38,989 nt of DNA, taken from Deltaproteobacteria bacterium. GTDB lineage: Bacteria; Desulfobacterota; Syntrophia; Syntrophales; UBA5619. The notes below the pieces were generated by a model. The model saw only the letters and a program-made list of their open reading frames with translations. It was not told where the DNA came from and did not search any database. Positions 16,479-24,923 of this stretch are shown piece by piece. A program made the position numbers and the translations under genes. Location: assembly GCA_026388345.1 (NCBI GenBank), contig JAPLJY010000029.1, positions 1-38,989 on the forward strand, given 5' to 3'. Numbering within the stretch: position 1 is the stretch's first letter; every line of letters begins with the position of its first letter.

Positions 16479-18368
16479 CTAACCGATTAACTTGGGCAGC
16501 CACAGGGAAAGGGGTTTGATATAGACCACCAGCAGAATGGATGCCACCATCAGCAGTGCAAAGGGCCACACCCCTTTGACCACATCTTCGAAACTCGCAT
16601 CCTTCCAGATCCCCTGAACCACGAAGATATTGATGCCCACGGGGGGGGCGACCAGCCCCACTTCCAGGGTGAACAGGAAGACCAGCGCGAACCAGATGGA
16701 GTCGAAGCCGAAACCTTGGACAAAGATATGGTACAGGGTGGGGTACGTGATGAGCAGAATGGCGACCTCATCCATCAACGCCCCCAGGATGAGAATGGCA
16801 AACAAAGTTACCCAAAGAACACCCATAGGAGACAAGGGCAGGGCGGAAACGAATTGGAAAACGATATCCGGAATCTGCAGCATCGTGACGAGCTGGCCGA
16901 AAACCACGGCGCCCGTGACGATAAACATGATCGTGGCGGTCAGCTTACTCCCATCGAGGATGACCTTGAGCAACCCTTTGAAATTAAGGGAGCGATAGGC
17001 GAAGAAACAGATGATCAGGCTGTACGTGACGCCAATACCCGCCGCCTCCGTCGGCGTGAAGACCCCTGTATAGATCCCGCCGAGGATGACAACCGGGGCC
17101 ATCAACCCCCAGAACGCCTTCTTCAGAACGTCCCATCGCTCCGCCCAGGAGGCGGGTTCCACCTTGACCGAGGATTTATCCCGGAGGGAGACGACCACGA
17201 TGTACGCCGAGAAGATGGCCGCCAGCATGATCCCGGGAAGCATCCCGGCCATGAAGAGCTTGCCCACCGAATCGCCGGTGATCGCCCCGATCAGGATCAT
17301 GAACAGGCTGGGCGGGATCAGGGGACCCAGAACGCCGCCGATGGCCACCGTTCCGTAAACAAGCTGCTTTTTGTACCCACGATTGATCATCTCGGGAATG
17401 GCGATGATCCCGATGGTGGCGACGGTGGCGACCGACGAGCCGCACATCGCGGCAAAAATGGCGCAGGAGAGGATGGTGGCAACCCCCAACCCGCCGGGAA
17501 GGTGCCTTACCCATTTGCTGGCGACATCGTACAGATCCGCGCCGATCTTCCCGACGCTCAACACGGCCGACAGCATGATGAAGAGGGGAACCGCCACCAT
17601 GATGAAATCATCCAGGTACTTGTAAATCACCATGGGGACCTGGATCAGCATGGGACCGCCGCCGAACGTGAACTGGAAACCGTAGAGGCCGATCAGTCCC
17701 AGGCCGAAGGCCACGGGAACTCCGCAAAAGAGCAGGACGAACAGGAGCACGAGAATGCCGAGGGGCGCCATATCCCGGTTGTGGAAGAGAAACCCGCAGA
17801 GGATCAGGGATCCGACGAAAAGGATGATCGGCAGATTCTCCAGCAGCGAATTTCTTTTGATATCTGGATCGACCTTCAAATTTCTAAAGTTGTCAATGCC
17901 GTCCCAGATCTGGCGGACGAACTCCAAGATGAGCATGAACCCGCCGATGGGAACCAGGGCGTTGGGAATGACCACCGGCACATTGATCACCGTCGGGGAG
18001 ACCTCATTCATGATGAAGGAGTGGATCGCCAGCTCGCCGCCCTTCCAGGTCAGAATCAACGTGTAGATCAGAGAGATGGCCAGTGAAACGATCTGAAACA
18101 GGATCTGGTTTCGTTCCGACAATTTGTTGGTGATCACGTCGACATAGATGTGATGCTTTTCCTTCAGGGCATAACCGCCCGCGAGGAACACACAGGCGAG
18201 ACAGAGATAGATGCTGATCTCCAGAACCCAGGTGGTCGGGGCATTGAACAGATAACGCATGAACACTTCGTAGCTCACGATGCAACCGATCACCAAAATG
18301 GAAAGCCCGCTCAGGAAGCCTCCGGCGATGTTCAGTTTGTCAGAAAAAATTCCCAGCCATTTTTTCAT
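16479..18368 (-). CDS. TRAP transporter fused permease (DctQM)
   Basis: A 629-residue protein in which a DctQ-like part (residues about 1-165, with EVFMRYLFN near residue 35) is joined to a DctM-like part (from about 185, with PLFIMLSAVLSVG and LGPLIPPSLFMILIG). About 16 membrane segments are expected. Fusions of this kind are a known variant. The open frame extends to a GTG at 18383, but the ATG at 18368 has GGGAG 8 bases ahead and is preferred. It is followed by its receptor gene. The catabolic block with the Liv transporter lies upstream on the same strand, but whether this unit belongs to it is not shown. Confidence 0.93.
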   Translation of the reverse strand: MKKWLGIFSDKLNIAGGFLSGLSILVIGCIVSYEVFMRYLFNAPTTWVLEISIYLCLACVFLAGGYALKEKHHIYVDVITNKLSERNQILFQIVSLAISLIYTLILTWKGGELAIHSFIMNEVSPTVINVPVVIPNALVPIGGFMLILEFVRQIWDGIDNFRNLKVDPDIKRNSLLENLPIILFVGSLILCGFLFHNRDMAPLGILVLLFVLLFCGVPVAFGLGLIGLYGFQFTFGGGPMLIQVPMVIYKYLDDFIMVAVPLFIMLSAVLSVGKIGADLYDVASKWVRHLPGGLGVATILSCAIFAAMCGSSVATVATIGIIAIPEMINRGYKKQLVYGTVAIGGVLGPLIPPSLFMILIGAITGDSVGKLFMAGMLPGIMLAAIFSAYIVVVSLRDKSSVKVEPASWAERWDVLKKAFWGLMAPVVILGGIYTGVFTPTEAAGIGVTYSLIICFFAYRSLNFKGLLKVILDGSKLTATIMFIVTGAVVFGQLVTMLQIPDIVFQFVSALPLSPMGVLWVTLFAILILGALMDEVAILLITYPTLYHIFVQGFGFDSIWFALVFLFTLEVGLVAPPVGINIFVVQGIWKDASFEDVVKGVWPFALLMVASILLVVYIKPLSLWLPKLIG

Positions 18369-18459
18369 AATCACATCTCCCACTGTTTTTCAGGTTTAAG
18401 ATCGGACCCGGGAAAAATCATCCGCGGTTTTTCACAAGGCGCTGTGCAGCCCCTCATCA

Positions 18460-18582
18460 TCATTTGATCGTTTCCAGAAGATTTCTTGCCCTGTTGACGA
18501 CGGGGTAATCGATCATCTTCCCATCCAGGCTGACGGACGCAATCCTCTCTTTTTCAGCTCCGTCACCGACACAAGAAGCATG
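18460..18582 (-). pseudogene. C-terminal remnant of a CitE/HpcH-type CoA-ester lyase
   Basis: Forty codons ending in a triple stop read GAEKERIASVSLDGKMIDY and then PVVNRARNLLETIK. SLDGKMID followed by P-V-V and an Arg-Ala helix is the typical end of the citrate lyase beta/malyl-CoA lyase family. A TAG closes the frame just upstream, and the 51 bases between this remnant and the reductase gene leave no room for the rest of the roughly 300-residue enzyme. Recognition is from family memory, not a search. The intact parent probably belonged to this catabolic cluster before a deletion. Confidence 0.6.
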
Positions 18583-18633
18583 CTACGGTGTGGTTTCATA
18601 CGACCTCACTCCAAAAGGAATGTAGATCCAATA

Positions 18634-20568
18634 TCATTCGGAACAAATGCGGAGACCCGCCCAGAATCCTTCATGAATGGCCTCTCTGGCCTTCCTCGCG
18701 TCGACGCAATCCCCGACGGCGATCATCTGCGGAAATTTCCCCTCCCATTCTCTTCTCATCTCCGCATTCGCACGGGAACCGAGGGCAAGGACCGTTGTCT
18801 CCGCCTCCAGCCAGAGTTCCTCACCTTTGTGGCAGACCAGGACCTTGTCCCCGCAGATCTCCTTCACCTTCGTCGACAACAGAACGGAAATCCCGGCATC
18901 GTCCAGCCTTTTCAGAAAAAGGAGCCGTGTCGTGCCTTCCATGTCTTTGGCCAATTCATCCAGCATCTCGACGACGGTGACTTCGCAACCCTTCTCAGAT
19001 AAAAATTCGGCCGTCTCGGCGCCCACCAGTCCGCCTCCGAGCACCAGCACCGTCCGGCCTGTCTCCCGGCCCGCCAGAACCTCCCAGGCCGTCATCACGT
19101 CCTTTCCGGCGCAGAAGGCCGGGACGATGGGGGAGGCGCCCGCCGCCAGAATGACGCCGTCGGGTTTTTCCCGTTCAATGGAAGCCGGCGTGGCTGCCGT
19201 CTCCAGCCTCACATCGACCCCTTCGCGCTCCAGCTCCCGGATCAGCCAGAGAGTCGCCTTTCCCAGGGTCTTCTTGTACGGAGGTATGGCCGCCAACAGA
19301 AATTGACCGCCCAGTTTTTTACCCTTTTCGAAAAGGATCACCCGATGGCCGCGCCTGCCTGCCACCCGGGCCGCTTCCATACCACCGGGGCCGCCGCCGA
19401 CCACAACGACCTTCTTCGGTTCCCGGACGCGCCCGATCCGGGCCTCCGCCTCACGTCCCAGGGCCGCATTCTGAAAGCAGGTCACATCCCCATTTGCCTT
19501 CTGCAGAGACCAGATACATCCGTTACAGGCTATGCACGACCGGATCCGCTCCACCTCCCCGGCTTCGGCCTTGACCGGCCAATGGGGATCCGTCAGAAAA
19601 TTCCTGCCAACCGCGATAAAATCGGCCTTCCCTTCCTGCAACACCGCTTCGGCCAGCGCAGGTTCGTTCAAACGGTTGGCAACGATGACCGGAATATGGA
19701 CAATCTTCTTTGCGGCTTCAGCCAAGGGCACGAAATAACCTTCGGGAAAACTCATCGGTGAAATAAACTGGACCACCGTGTGGTAGGATTCTCCGGTACC
19801 GCCGGAGACATTCAGCGCATCCGCCCCGGCCGCTTCGATCTGTTTCGCCCAAAAAAGGCCATCCTCCAGCCCATAGCCCCCTTCGACCAACTCCTCCATG
19901 CTCAGACGGAAAATAACCGGGAAATAACCACCTACCGTTTTGCGCACATTCTGCATGATCTCTGCGGCAAAACGCCCCCGGTTTTCGACGCTTCCTCCAT
20001 AGGCATCGCCTCTCCTGTTGAGCCTTGGAGAATAGAATTGATGGATGAGATAGCCGTGGGCGCCATGAATTTCGACGGCGTCGAACCCGGCCTCTTTGGC
20101 CCTGCGGGCCATTTGTCCGAAATCGATCACTGTCTGTCTGATTTCATCCAGGGTCATCTCCACAGGCGGCGGAACCCCCTGGATTAAAGCAACAGCGGAT
20201 GGAGCCTGTGGCGGATGCCCTGTAACATCTGTGCCGGCGCCCCTTCCGGCATGATTCAGCTGGAGGGCGATTGCCGCTCCGCCCTCATGCACGGCATCCG
20301 TCAGACGACGAAGACCCGGGATAAAGCGATCATCGAATGCCCCCAGACATCGCCGCCGGTGACGTCCGCGCTGATTGACGGGGCTCGATTCAGTAACAAT
20401 CAGGCCGGCTCCCCCCTTTGCCCTCTCCGCATAATAAGAGATCGCCCGCTCGCTCACGGTCCCATCTTCCGTGCCGAAATTTGTCCCCATCGCCGCCATG
20501 ACGATGCGGTTCTTGATCAGCAGGTCCCCCATTTTGAATGGGGAGAAAAGTCTATCGAAAGGTTTCAT
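18634..20568 (-). CDS. NADH:flavin oxidoreductase, 2,4-dienoyl-CoA reductase/BaiCD type
   Basis: A 644-residue multi-domain reductase. Residues 1-330 form an old-yellow-enzyme FMN barrel with EIHGAHGYLIHQFYSPRLN and YGGSVENRGRF; residues about 338-360 carry the cysteine set CIACNGC...C for a 4Fe-4S cluster; the rest is an FAD/NADH domain with VVVVGGGPGGMEAA and VLVLGGGLVGAE. Such enzymes reduce activated C=C bonds in enoates or dienoyl-CoA esters. The ATG at 20568 is preferred over an upstream GTG. It follows the hydrolase gene by 36 bases and probably ends the long catabolic operon, apart from the lyase remnant. Confidence 0.9.
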   Translation of the reverse strand: MKPFDRLFSPFKMGDLLIKNRIVMAAMGTNFGTEDGTVSERAISYYAERAKGGAGLIVTESSPVNQRGRHRRRCLGAFDDRFIPGLRRLTDAVHEGGAAIALQLNHAGRGAGTDVTGHPPQAPSAVALIQGVPPPVEMTLDEIRQTVIDFGQMARRAKEAGFDAVEIHGAHGYLIHQFYSPRLNRRGDAYGGSVENRGRFAAEIMQNVRKTVGGYFPVIFRLSMEELVEGGYGLEDGLFWAKQIEAAGADALNVSGGTGESYHTVVQFISPMSFPEGYFVPLAEAAKKIVHIPVIVANRLNEPALAEAVLQEGKADFIAVGRNFLTDPHWPVKAEAGEVERIRSCIACNGCIWSLQKANGDVTCFQNAALGREAEARIGRVREPKKVVVVGGGPGGMEAARVAGRRGHRVILFEKGKKLGGQFLLAAIPPYKKTLGKATLWLIRELEREGVDVRLETAATPASIEREKPDGVILAAGASPIVPAFCAGKDVMTAWEVLAGRETGRTVLVLGGGLVGAETAEFLSEKGCEVTVVEMLDELAKDMEGTTRLLFLKRLDDAGISVLLSTKVKEICGDKVLVCHKGEELWLEAETTVLALGSRANAEMRREWEGKFPQMIAVGDCVDARKAREAIHEGFWAGLRICSE

Positions 20569-20604
20569 CGGTTCATCTCTTCGGCTCTTTTTCGAACTCC
20601 CCAC

Positions 20605-21363
20605 CTATTCGTAGACTTCCTTTTCAAGCACCTTCAAATCGTGACCCGGCAGGATCAGGTCGGTCAGGGAGGCTATTTTTTCATATGTCGCATAATAATC
20701 GCGCAGATCGACATGGATGCCGGACGGGGTCCGGAATCCCTGGCTGTTCCTCTGCCAGTTTTCCCAGAGGGGGAGTGTATCCCCGGCAATCAGGCACCTC
20801 CTGCCGCCGGCCAGGTCGATCAGCACCCCCTGAAATCCGGGGGTGTGGCCCGGAAGCGGGACCAGGGTAATTCCCGGTTCAATCGTCATTTCCCCTTCGA
20901 TCATCTCCGTGCGGCTCAATGTTTTCAGCCACGAGGGGGTCATTCCGATGAGTTGAGACTCATAGTAAACGGCATGACAGGGAAGAGGGGCGATCGCGTA
21001 ACGGGCCTCTTCCTTCTGGACAAGAATCCGGGCGTTGGGGAACAGGTCATTGTTAAAACAATGATCCCAGTGAAGATGGGTATTGATGATGATGTCAATA
21101 TCTTCCGGCTTTATTCCAAGGGTTGCTATGGCATTCAGCGGTTCTTCGTGAGCCATCCGCTCGATGGGATGATGGTAACGGGCCGCCCACTGCGGGTCGC
21201 TAGCACCGGTGTCCACCAGGATCCTCTGACTGGCCCCTTCAATGAACCAGAACAGGATCGGAGCCACAATTTTCACTCCGGCGTTGGCGCCACAGGTCAA
21301 ATTCGATTTCTCGATGGCGAGAAATCTCCCGCATGAAAGGGGCCGAATCTTGAGTCCTGACAT
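20605..21363 (-). CDS. Metallo-beta-lactamase-fold hydrolase (AHL lactonase-like)
   Basis: A 252-residue protein with the dinuclear zinc motif HLHWDH (His96, His98, Asp100, His101), later GHTPG, AGD and GHD, in the arrangement of N-acyl homoserine lactonases and related lactone or thioester hydrolases. AGGAGG lies 4-5 bases before the ATG. It is placed between livF and the flavin reductase, so a role in opening a lactone or cleaving a CoA thioester of the imported compound is more plausible than quorum quenching. This is inference from context; the fold assignment is firm. Confidence 0.85.
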   Translation of the reverse strand: MSGLKIRPLSCGRFLAIEKSNLTCGANAGVKIVAPILFWFIEGASQRILVDTGASDPQWAARYHHPIERMAHEEPLNAIATLGIKPEDIDIIINTHLHWDHCFNNDLFPNARILVQKEEARYAIAPLPCHAVYYESQLIGMTPSWLKTLSRTEMIEGEMTIEPGITLVPLPGHTPGFQGVLIDLAGGRRCLIAGDTLPLWENWQRNSQGFRTPSGIHVDLRDYYATYEKIASLTDLILPGHDLKVLEKEVYE

Positions 21364-21392
21364 ATATCCTCCTCTTCAGAATGGAACAGCCC

Positions 21393-22097
21393 TCATAACC
21401 CAAGGTAACATTCCTTGATCATTTCGTTACGCGCCAGCTCTTCGGCGGTACCCTCCAGCACAACGCATCCGTTTTCCAGTAGATAGCCCCTCTTGATGCA
21501 GCTCAGAGAAAGGGGAATGTTCTGTTCGACCAGCAGGACGGCCATGCCCAGCCCCCTGATCTCCCTTATTTTTTCATACACCTCGTCCACCAGAATCGGG
21601 GCAAGCCCAAGCGATGGCTCATCGAGCATCAGCAGCCGGGGACGGAGCATCAGTCCGCGGCCAATCGCAACCATCTGCTGCTCCCCGCCCGACAAAGACC
21701 AAGCCATCTGATGCCGCCGCTGCGCCAGGCGAGGGAACAGGGAGTAGACCATCTCCAGGCTCTCCTTCATAAGCATCCTCGCTTCCGGCAGGATGGCACC
21801 CAGCATCAGGTTCTCTTCCACATTCATTTTCGGAAAGAGTTGCCTTCCTTCGGGAACATGTGCCACACCGAGCGTCGGAATCCGGTGCGACGCCATCCGG
21901 CTGATGTTCTGCCCGTCGAAAACGATCTCGCCCTGAGACAAGGGGATCAAACGGGAAATCGTTTGCAGCAGTGTCGATTTGCCGGCCCGATTCGATCCGA
22001 TGACCCCGACAAATTCACCCTGCTCCACGGTGATCGTCACGTTCTGCAGAGCGGGCTTTCTGCCGTAATGAACGGTTACATTCTCAATTCGCAACAT
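21393..22097 (-). CDS. livF: Branched-chain-type ABC transporter ATP-binding protein
   Basis: Cytoplasmic ATPase of about 234 residues, one of two energising the Liv-type importer. The signature LSGGEQQMVAIGRGL and Walker B LLMLDEPSLGLAP are standard. The Walker A loop reads GSNRAGKST, with Arg in place of the usual second Gly; the general pattern GxxxxGKS is kept. The ATG at 22097 sits 8 bases after AAAGGGAT; another ATG two codons upstream is closer. The start overlaps the end of livG by 14 bases. The lactamase-fold hydrolase gene follows. Confidence 0.92.
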   Translation of the reverse strand: MLRIENVTVHYGRKPALQNVTITVEQGEFVGVIGSNRAGKSTLLQTISRLIPLSQGEIVFDGQNISRMASHRIPTLGVAHVPEGRQLFPKMNVEENLMLGAILPEARMLMKESLEMVYSLFPRLAQRRHQMAWSLSGGEQQMVAIGRGLMLRPRLLMLDEPSLGLAPILVDEVYEKIREIRGLGMAVLLVEQNIPLSLSCIKRGYLLENGCVVLEGTAEELARNEMIKECYLGL

Positions 22098-22818
22098 GGA
22101 CATATCCCTTTCCCAGATAAGATTCGATCACCCGGGGGTTACTGCTGACCTCTTCAGGGATTCCCTCTGCGATTATTTTCCCTGAATCAAAGGCGATGAT
22201 CCGGGATGAAACCTTCATCACCGCGCGCATGTTATGCTCAATGAACATCACGGTGACCCCTTGGTCACGGATTTTCCGGATCATGTCAAGCGCCTTGTTC
22301 ACCTCTCGCGGAACGAGACCGGCCATCACCTCGTCCAGCAGCAGCAGTTTAGGGCGAGTGGCAAGCGCCCTGGCTATTTCAAGGTGGGCGCTGTCAATCA
22401 GATTCAATTCCGCCGTGGTTGCTGCGGATCCCGGGGAAAGATCAACCATTCTCAGCGCCGCCTCCGCGGCTTGCTTTGCCCCATCAAACTTCTTGTGGTG
22501 CAGAAAGGCCCCCACGATGACATTGTCCAGGATGGACATGTCATTAAAGAGCGCCGTGATCTGGAATGTTTTGGTGATACCCCGGGCGGCAATCTCGTGG
22601 GTTTGCAGGTTCTGGATCTCCTCGCCCTGAAACACGATCCTTCCGCTGTCCGCCCTGTGAAGCGCTACGATCACGCTGAACAGCGTGGTTTTGCCCGCAC
22701 CATTGGGTCCGATCAAACCGAGGATTTCGCCCTCTCCGATGGAAAACGAGACATTGTCCACCGCAACCAGACCCCCGAAGCGTTTGGTGACACCCTCCAC
22801 CTTGAGAACTTCCCCCAT
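22084..22818 (-). CDS. livG: Branched-chain-type ABC transporter ATP-binding protein
   Basis: Second ATPase of the importer, 244 residues. Walker A is canonical, GPNGAGKTT, as is the LivG-specific ITKTFQI segment. The ABC signature region reads LNLIDSAHLEIARAL rather than the LSYGQQRRLEIARAL of E. coli-type LivG, while Walker B LLLLDEVMAGLVP matches a LivG subgroup often seen with aromatic or organic-acid substrates. Two ATGs are possible; the one at 22818 has a usable AGGAGG 9 bases ahead, while that at 22827 has AGGAGG touching it. It follows livM closely. Confidence 0.92.
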   Translation of the reverse strand: MGEVLKVEGVTKRFGGLVAVDNVSFSIGEGEILGLIGPNGAGKTTLFSVIVALHRADSGRIVFQGEEIQNLQTHEIAARGITKTFQITALFNDMSILDNVIVGAFLHHKKFDGAKQAAEAALRMVDLSPGSAATTAELNLIDSAHLEIARALATRPKLLLLDEVMAGLVPREVNKALDMIRKIRDQGVTVMFIEHNMRAVMKVSSRIIAFDSGKIIAEGIPEEVSSNPRVIESYLGKGYVHVAN

Positions 22819-22831
22819 CCTCCTCATCCTC

Positions 22832-23836
22832 CTACTTTCTTCCGCCTTCCCATCCCGTCCGTAAACGGCTGACCCCGCGCTTCAGCAGATCCAGGATGCC
22901 GCGCGGCTCCCACATAATCAGGACAACCAGGATGACCCCGTAGAAAAGCCTTCCGACCGCCGCATAACCGCCTGTGAATACGGCATTCGTCCACTCGTCG
23001 ATCGGCACAAGAATAGCCGCCCCGAGCACAGGGCCCCAAACTGTACCCATCCCCCCGAGGATGGTCATCAATGCCACCTTGACCGATATGGTCCAGAACC
23101 CCATGACCGTGTCCGGATCGATAAAAAATTGATACTGGGCATAAAAGGTGCCGAAGCAGCCCATGATCCCGGCGCTCAGCAGGTTCACCTTCAATTTGGC
23201 CCGGTAGGTATCGACTCCGACGACTTCGGCCGCATCGTGACTGTTTTTCAAGGCTCGCAATTGATATCCGAGCCGGCCACGGCCGATTCTGAAGGTCAGA
23301 TACATGGTCGCCCCGAGCATGATCAGCCCGATGATGTAGTAAGCGGTGCTTCCCGAAAACTGAAAATACCAGAAGGATTTTCCGATATAGGGAACGCTCA
23401 GGCCAACGGCCCCGCCGGTATAATCCCTGAAATAGAGGGTCAACACGCGTACGACCTCTCCAAATGTGAGTGTCGCCAGTGCAAAATAGTGTCCACGAAG
23501 GCGAAACGTTGGAATCCCGACCAGCAAGCTTGCCGCACCGGCAACCACAAAGGCCGCCACCATCCCCAACCAGGGGGATATTCCAAAAAAATGCAGCAGC
23601 ATGGTGGAGGTGTAGGCGCCCAGACCGAAAAATGCGGCGTGTCCCAGCGAAATCTGGTTGCCGAATCCGCCCAGCAAATTCCAGGCGCCGCTGATTCCGG
23701 CGTAAAGCAGTATCAGGGTGGCGATGCGCAGATAGTAACTTTCACTATCCAGCACGAGGACCGGCAGGAGAAAAATCAAGACCAAAGCGACAGTGCCTGC
23801 ACCCCTTGTTCCTTTGATTTTGCCCATTAACTTCAT
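22832..23836 (-). CDS. livM: Branched-chain-type ABC transporter permease
   Basis: Inner-membrane permease of 334 residues with about nine hydrophobic segments. The family motif GGFGNQISLGHAAFFGLGAY lies near residues 56-75, and the cytoplasmic coupling segment ALKNSHDAAEVVGVDTYR near 195-212. A second conserved stretch, MTILGGMGTVWGPVLGAA, is present. GGAGGT lies 9 bases before the ATG. It follows livH by 6 bases, so translation is likely coupled. Confidence 0.93.
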   Translation of the reverse strand: MKLMGKIKGTRGAGTVALVLIFLLPVLVLDSESYYLRIATLILLYAGISGAWNLLGGFGNQISLGHAAFFGLGAYTSTMLLHFFGISPWLGMVAAFVVAGAASLLVGIPTFRLRGHYFALATLTFGEVVRVLTLYFRDYTGGAVGLSVPYIGKSFWYFQFSGSTAYYIIGLIMLGATMYLTFRIGRGRLGYQLRALKNSHDAAEVVGVDTYRAKLKVNLLSAGIMGCFGTFYAQYQFFIDPDTVMGFWTISVKVALMTILGGMGTVWGPVLGAAILVPIDEWTNAVFTGGYAAVGRLFYGVILVVLIMWEPRGILDLLKRGVSRLRTGWEGGRK

Positions 23837-23842
23837 CAGGAA

Positions 23843-24697
23843 CTACCTCCCGAAAAGGCCATTTGGTCTGTATGTCAGCGTGAGAATAAACACGATAAAA
23901 ACAACGAGATTCTGCAGTTGAGTCGGCAAAAAGTTCGAGCTCACCGACTGGATGACGCCCACGATGAGGCCTCCGACCAATGCACCCGGAACGCTTCCAA
24001 ATCCGCCCAGCACAACCACCGTAAACATGATCAGCGAAAAACTGTGTCCGATCGTCGGAAATACATAGGCATACGGAAGAATCAACGCCCCAGCCACACC
24101 CGACATCCCCGTCCCGATGGCAAAGGCCAGGATGAACATCCGGTCGGGATTCACCCCCAGCAGAATCGCCGCTTTTCTGTTTTGCGCCGTCGCGCGGATC
24201 GCCTTTCCCAGATAGGTCTTGTCGAGAAAAAGCCAGAGCAGAAGGTACATCACGAGGGATCCGCAAAACGCCAGCACATAGGGCAGATTCAAAATGAGCG
24301 GTCCGATGTGCCACGCCTTCATCTGATAGGAGGTGGTGACCGAGCGAAAATCCGAGCCGAAAATCAACTGTGCAAGGCTTATGATCACAATCGAAATACC
24401 CACCGTCAGCAGGATCTGTGTCACCATGGCGGCGTCCAACACCTTCTGGATAAAAAAGCGCTGCACGAAGGCCCCGATGATGAATACCGCCGCAAAAACG
24501 ACGAATGAGGAGAGAATGGGATCCAGTCCGAAGAATTTCGACGCGAGATAAGCGAAAAACATTCCCAGCATGAGGAATTCCGATTGAGCGAAATTCACGA
24601 TGTCCATGATCCCGAAGACCAGTGTCAGGCCCACGGCCAACAGGGCATACACGCCGCCGATCAGTATCCCGTTGATGATGACTTGCGTAAGTTCCAT
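23843..24697 (-). CDS. livH: Branched-chain-type ABC transporter permease
   Basis: Inner-membrane permease of 284 residues, partner of LivM. Family motifs are GGVYALLAVGLTLVFGIMDI at the N-terminus, the coupling segment ATAQNRKAAILLGVN near residue 190, and VVLGGFGSVPGALVGG. The open frame extends to 24823 but that part is not protein-like; the ATG at 24697 has AAGGA 5 bases ahead and gives the usual MELTQ start. The 226-base gap back to livK contains no gene. A short inverted repeat CCGATA-N11-TATCGG at 24900-24922 just after livK may limit read-through. Confidence 0.93.
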   Translation of the reverse strand: MELTQVIINGILIGGVYALLAVGLTLVFGIMDIVNFAQSEFLMLGMFFAYLASKFFGLDPILSSFVVFAAVFIIGAFVQRFFIQKVLDAAMVTQILLTVGISIVIISLAQLIFGSDFRSVTTSYQMKAWHIGPLILNLPYVLAFCGSLVMYLLLWLFLDKTYLGKAIRATAQNRKAAILLGVNPDRMFILAFAIGTGMSGVAGALILPYAYVFPTIGHSFSLIMFTVVVLGGFGSVPGALVGGLIVGVIQSVSSNFLPTQLQNLVVFIVFILTLTYRPNGLFGR

Positions 24698-24923
24698 GAT
24701 TTCCTTCTCCTCATCACTCTTCCGCCATGGGGGTCCAGGCGAAACACCGCCTCCGGGAGAAGGTCGGGATAGGCTCGCGGTATCGGGAGGGAAAAGGTCC
24801 GCCTGAATCGAGCCCCGCCGCAAGGTACCGCGTCGCTTGCATCAACAAATACCGCAAGCCTATCCTGACGATATTCAACATCCTCCCATGGCCGTCGTGC
24901 CGATACCGGGATCGGCTATCGGT

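Noticed and set aside
16716..18086. Plus-strand open frame of 456 codons
   Set aside because: It is antisense to the fused TRAP permease gene. The charged, low-complexity His/Asp/Gln-rich translation is the usual mirror of a membrane protein.
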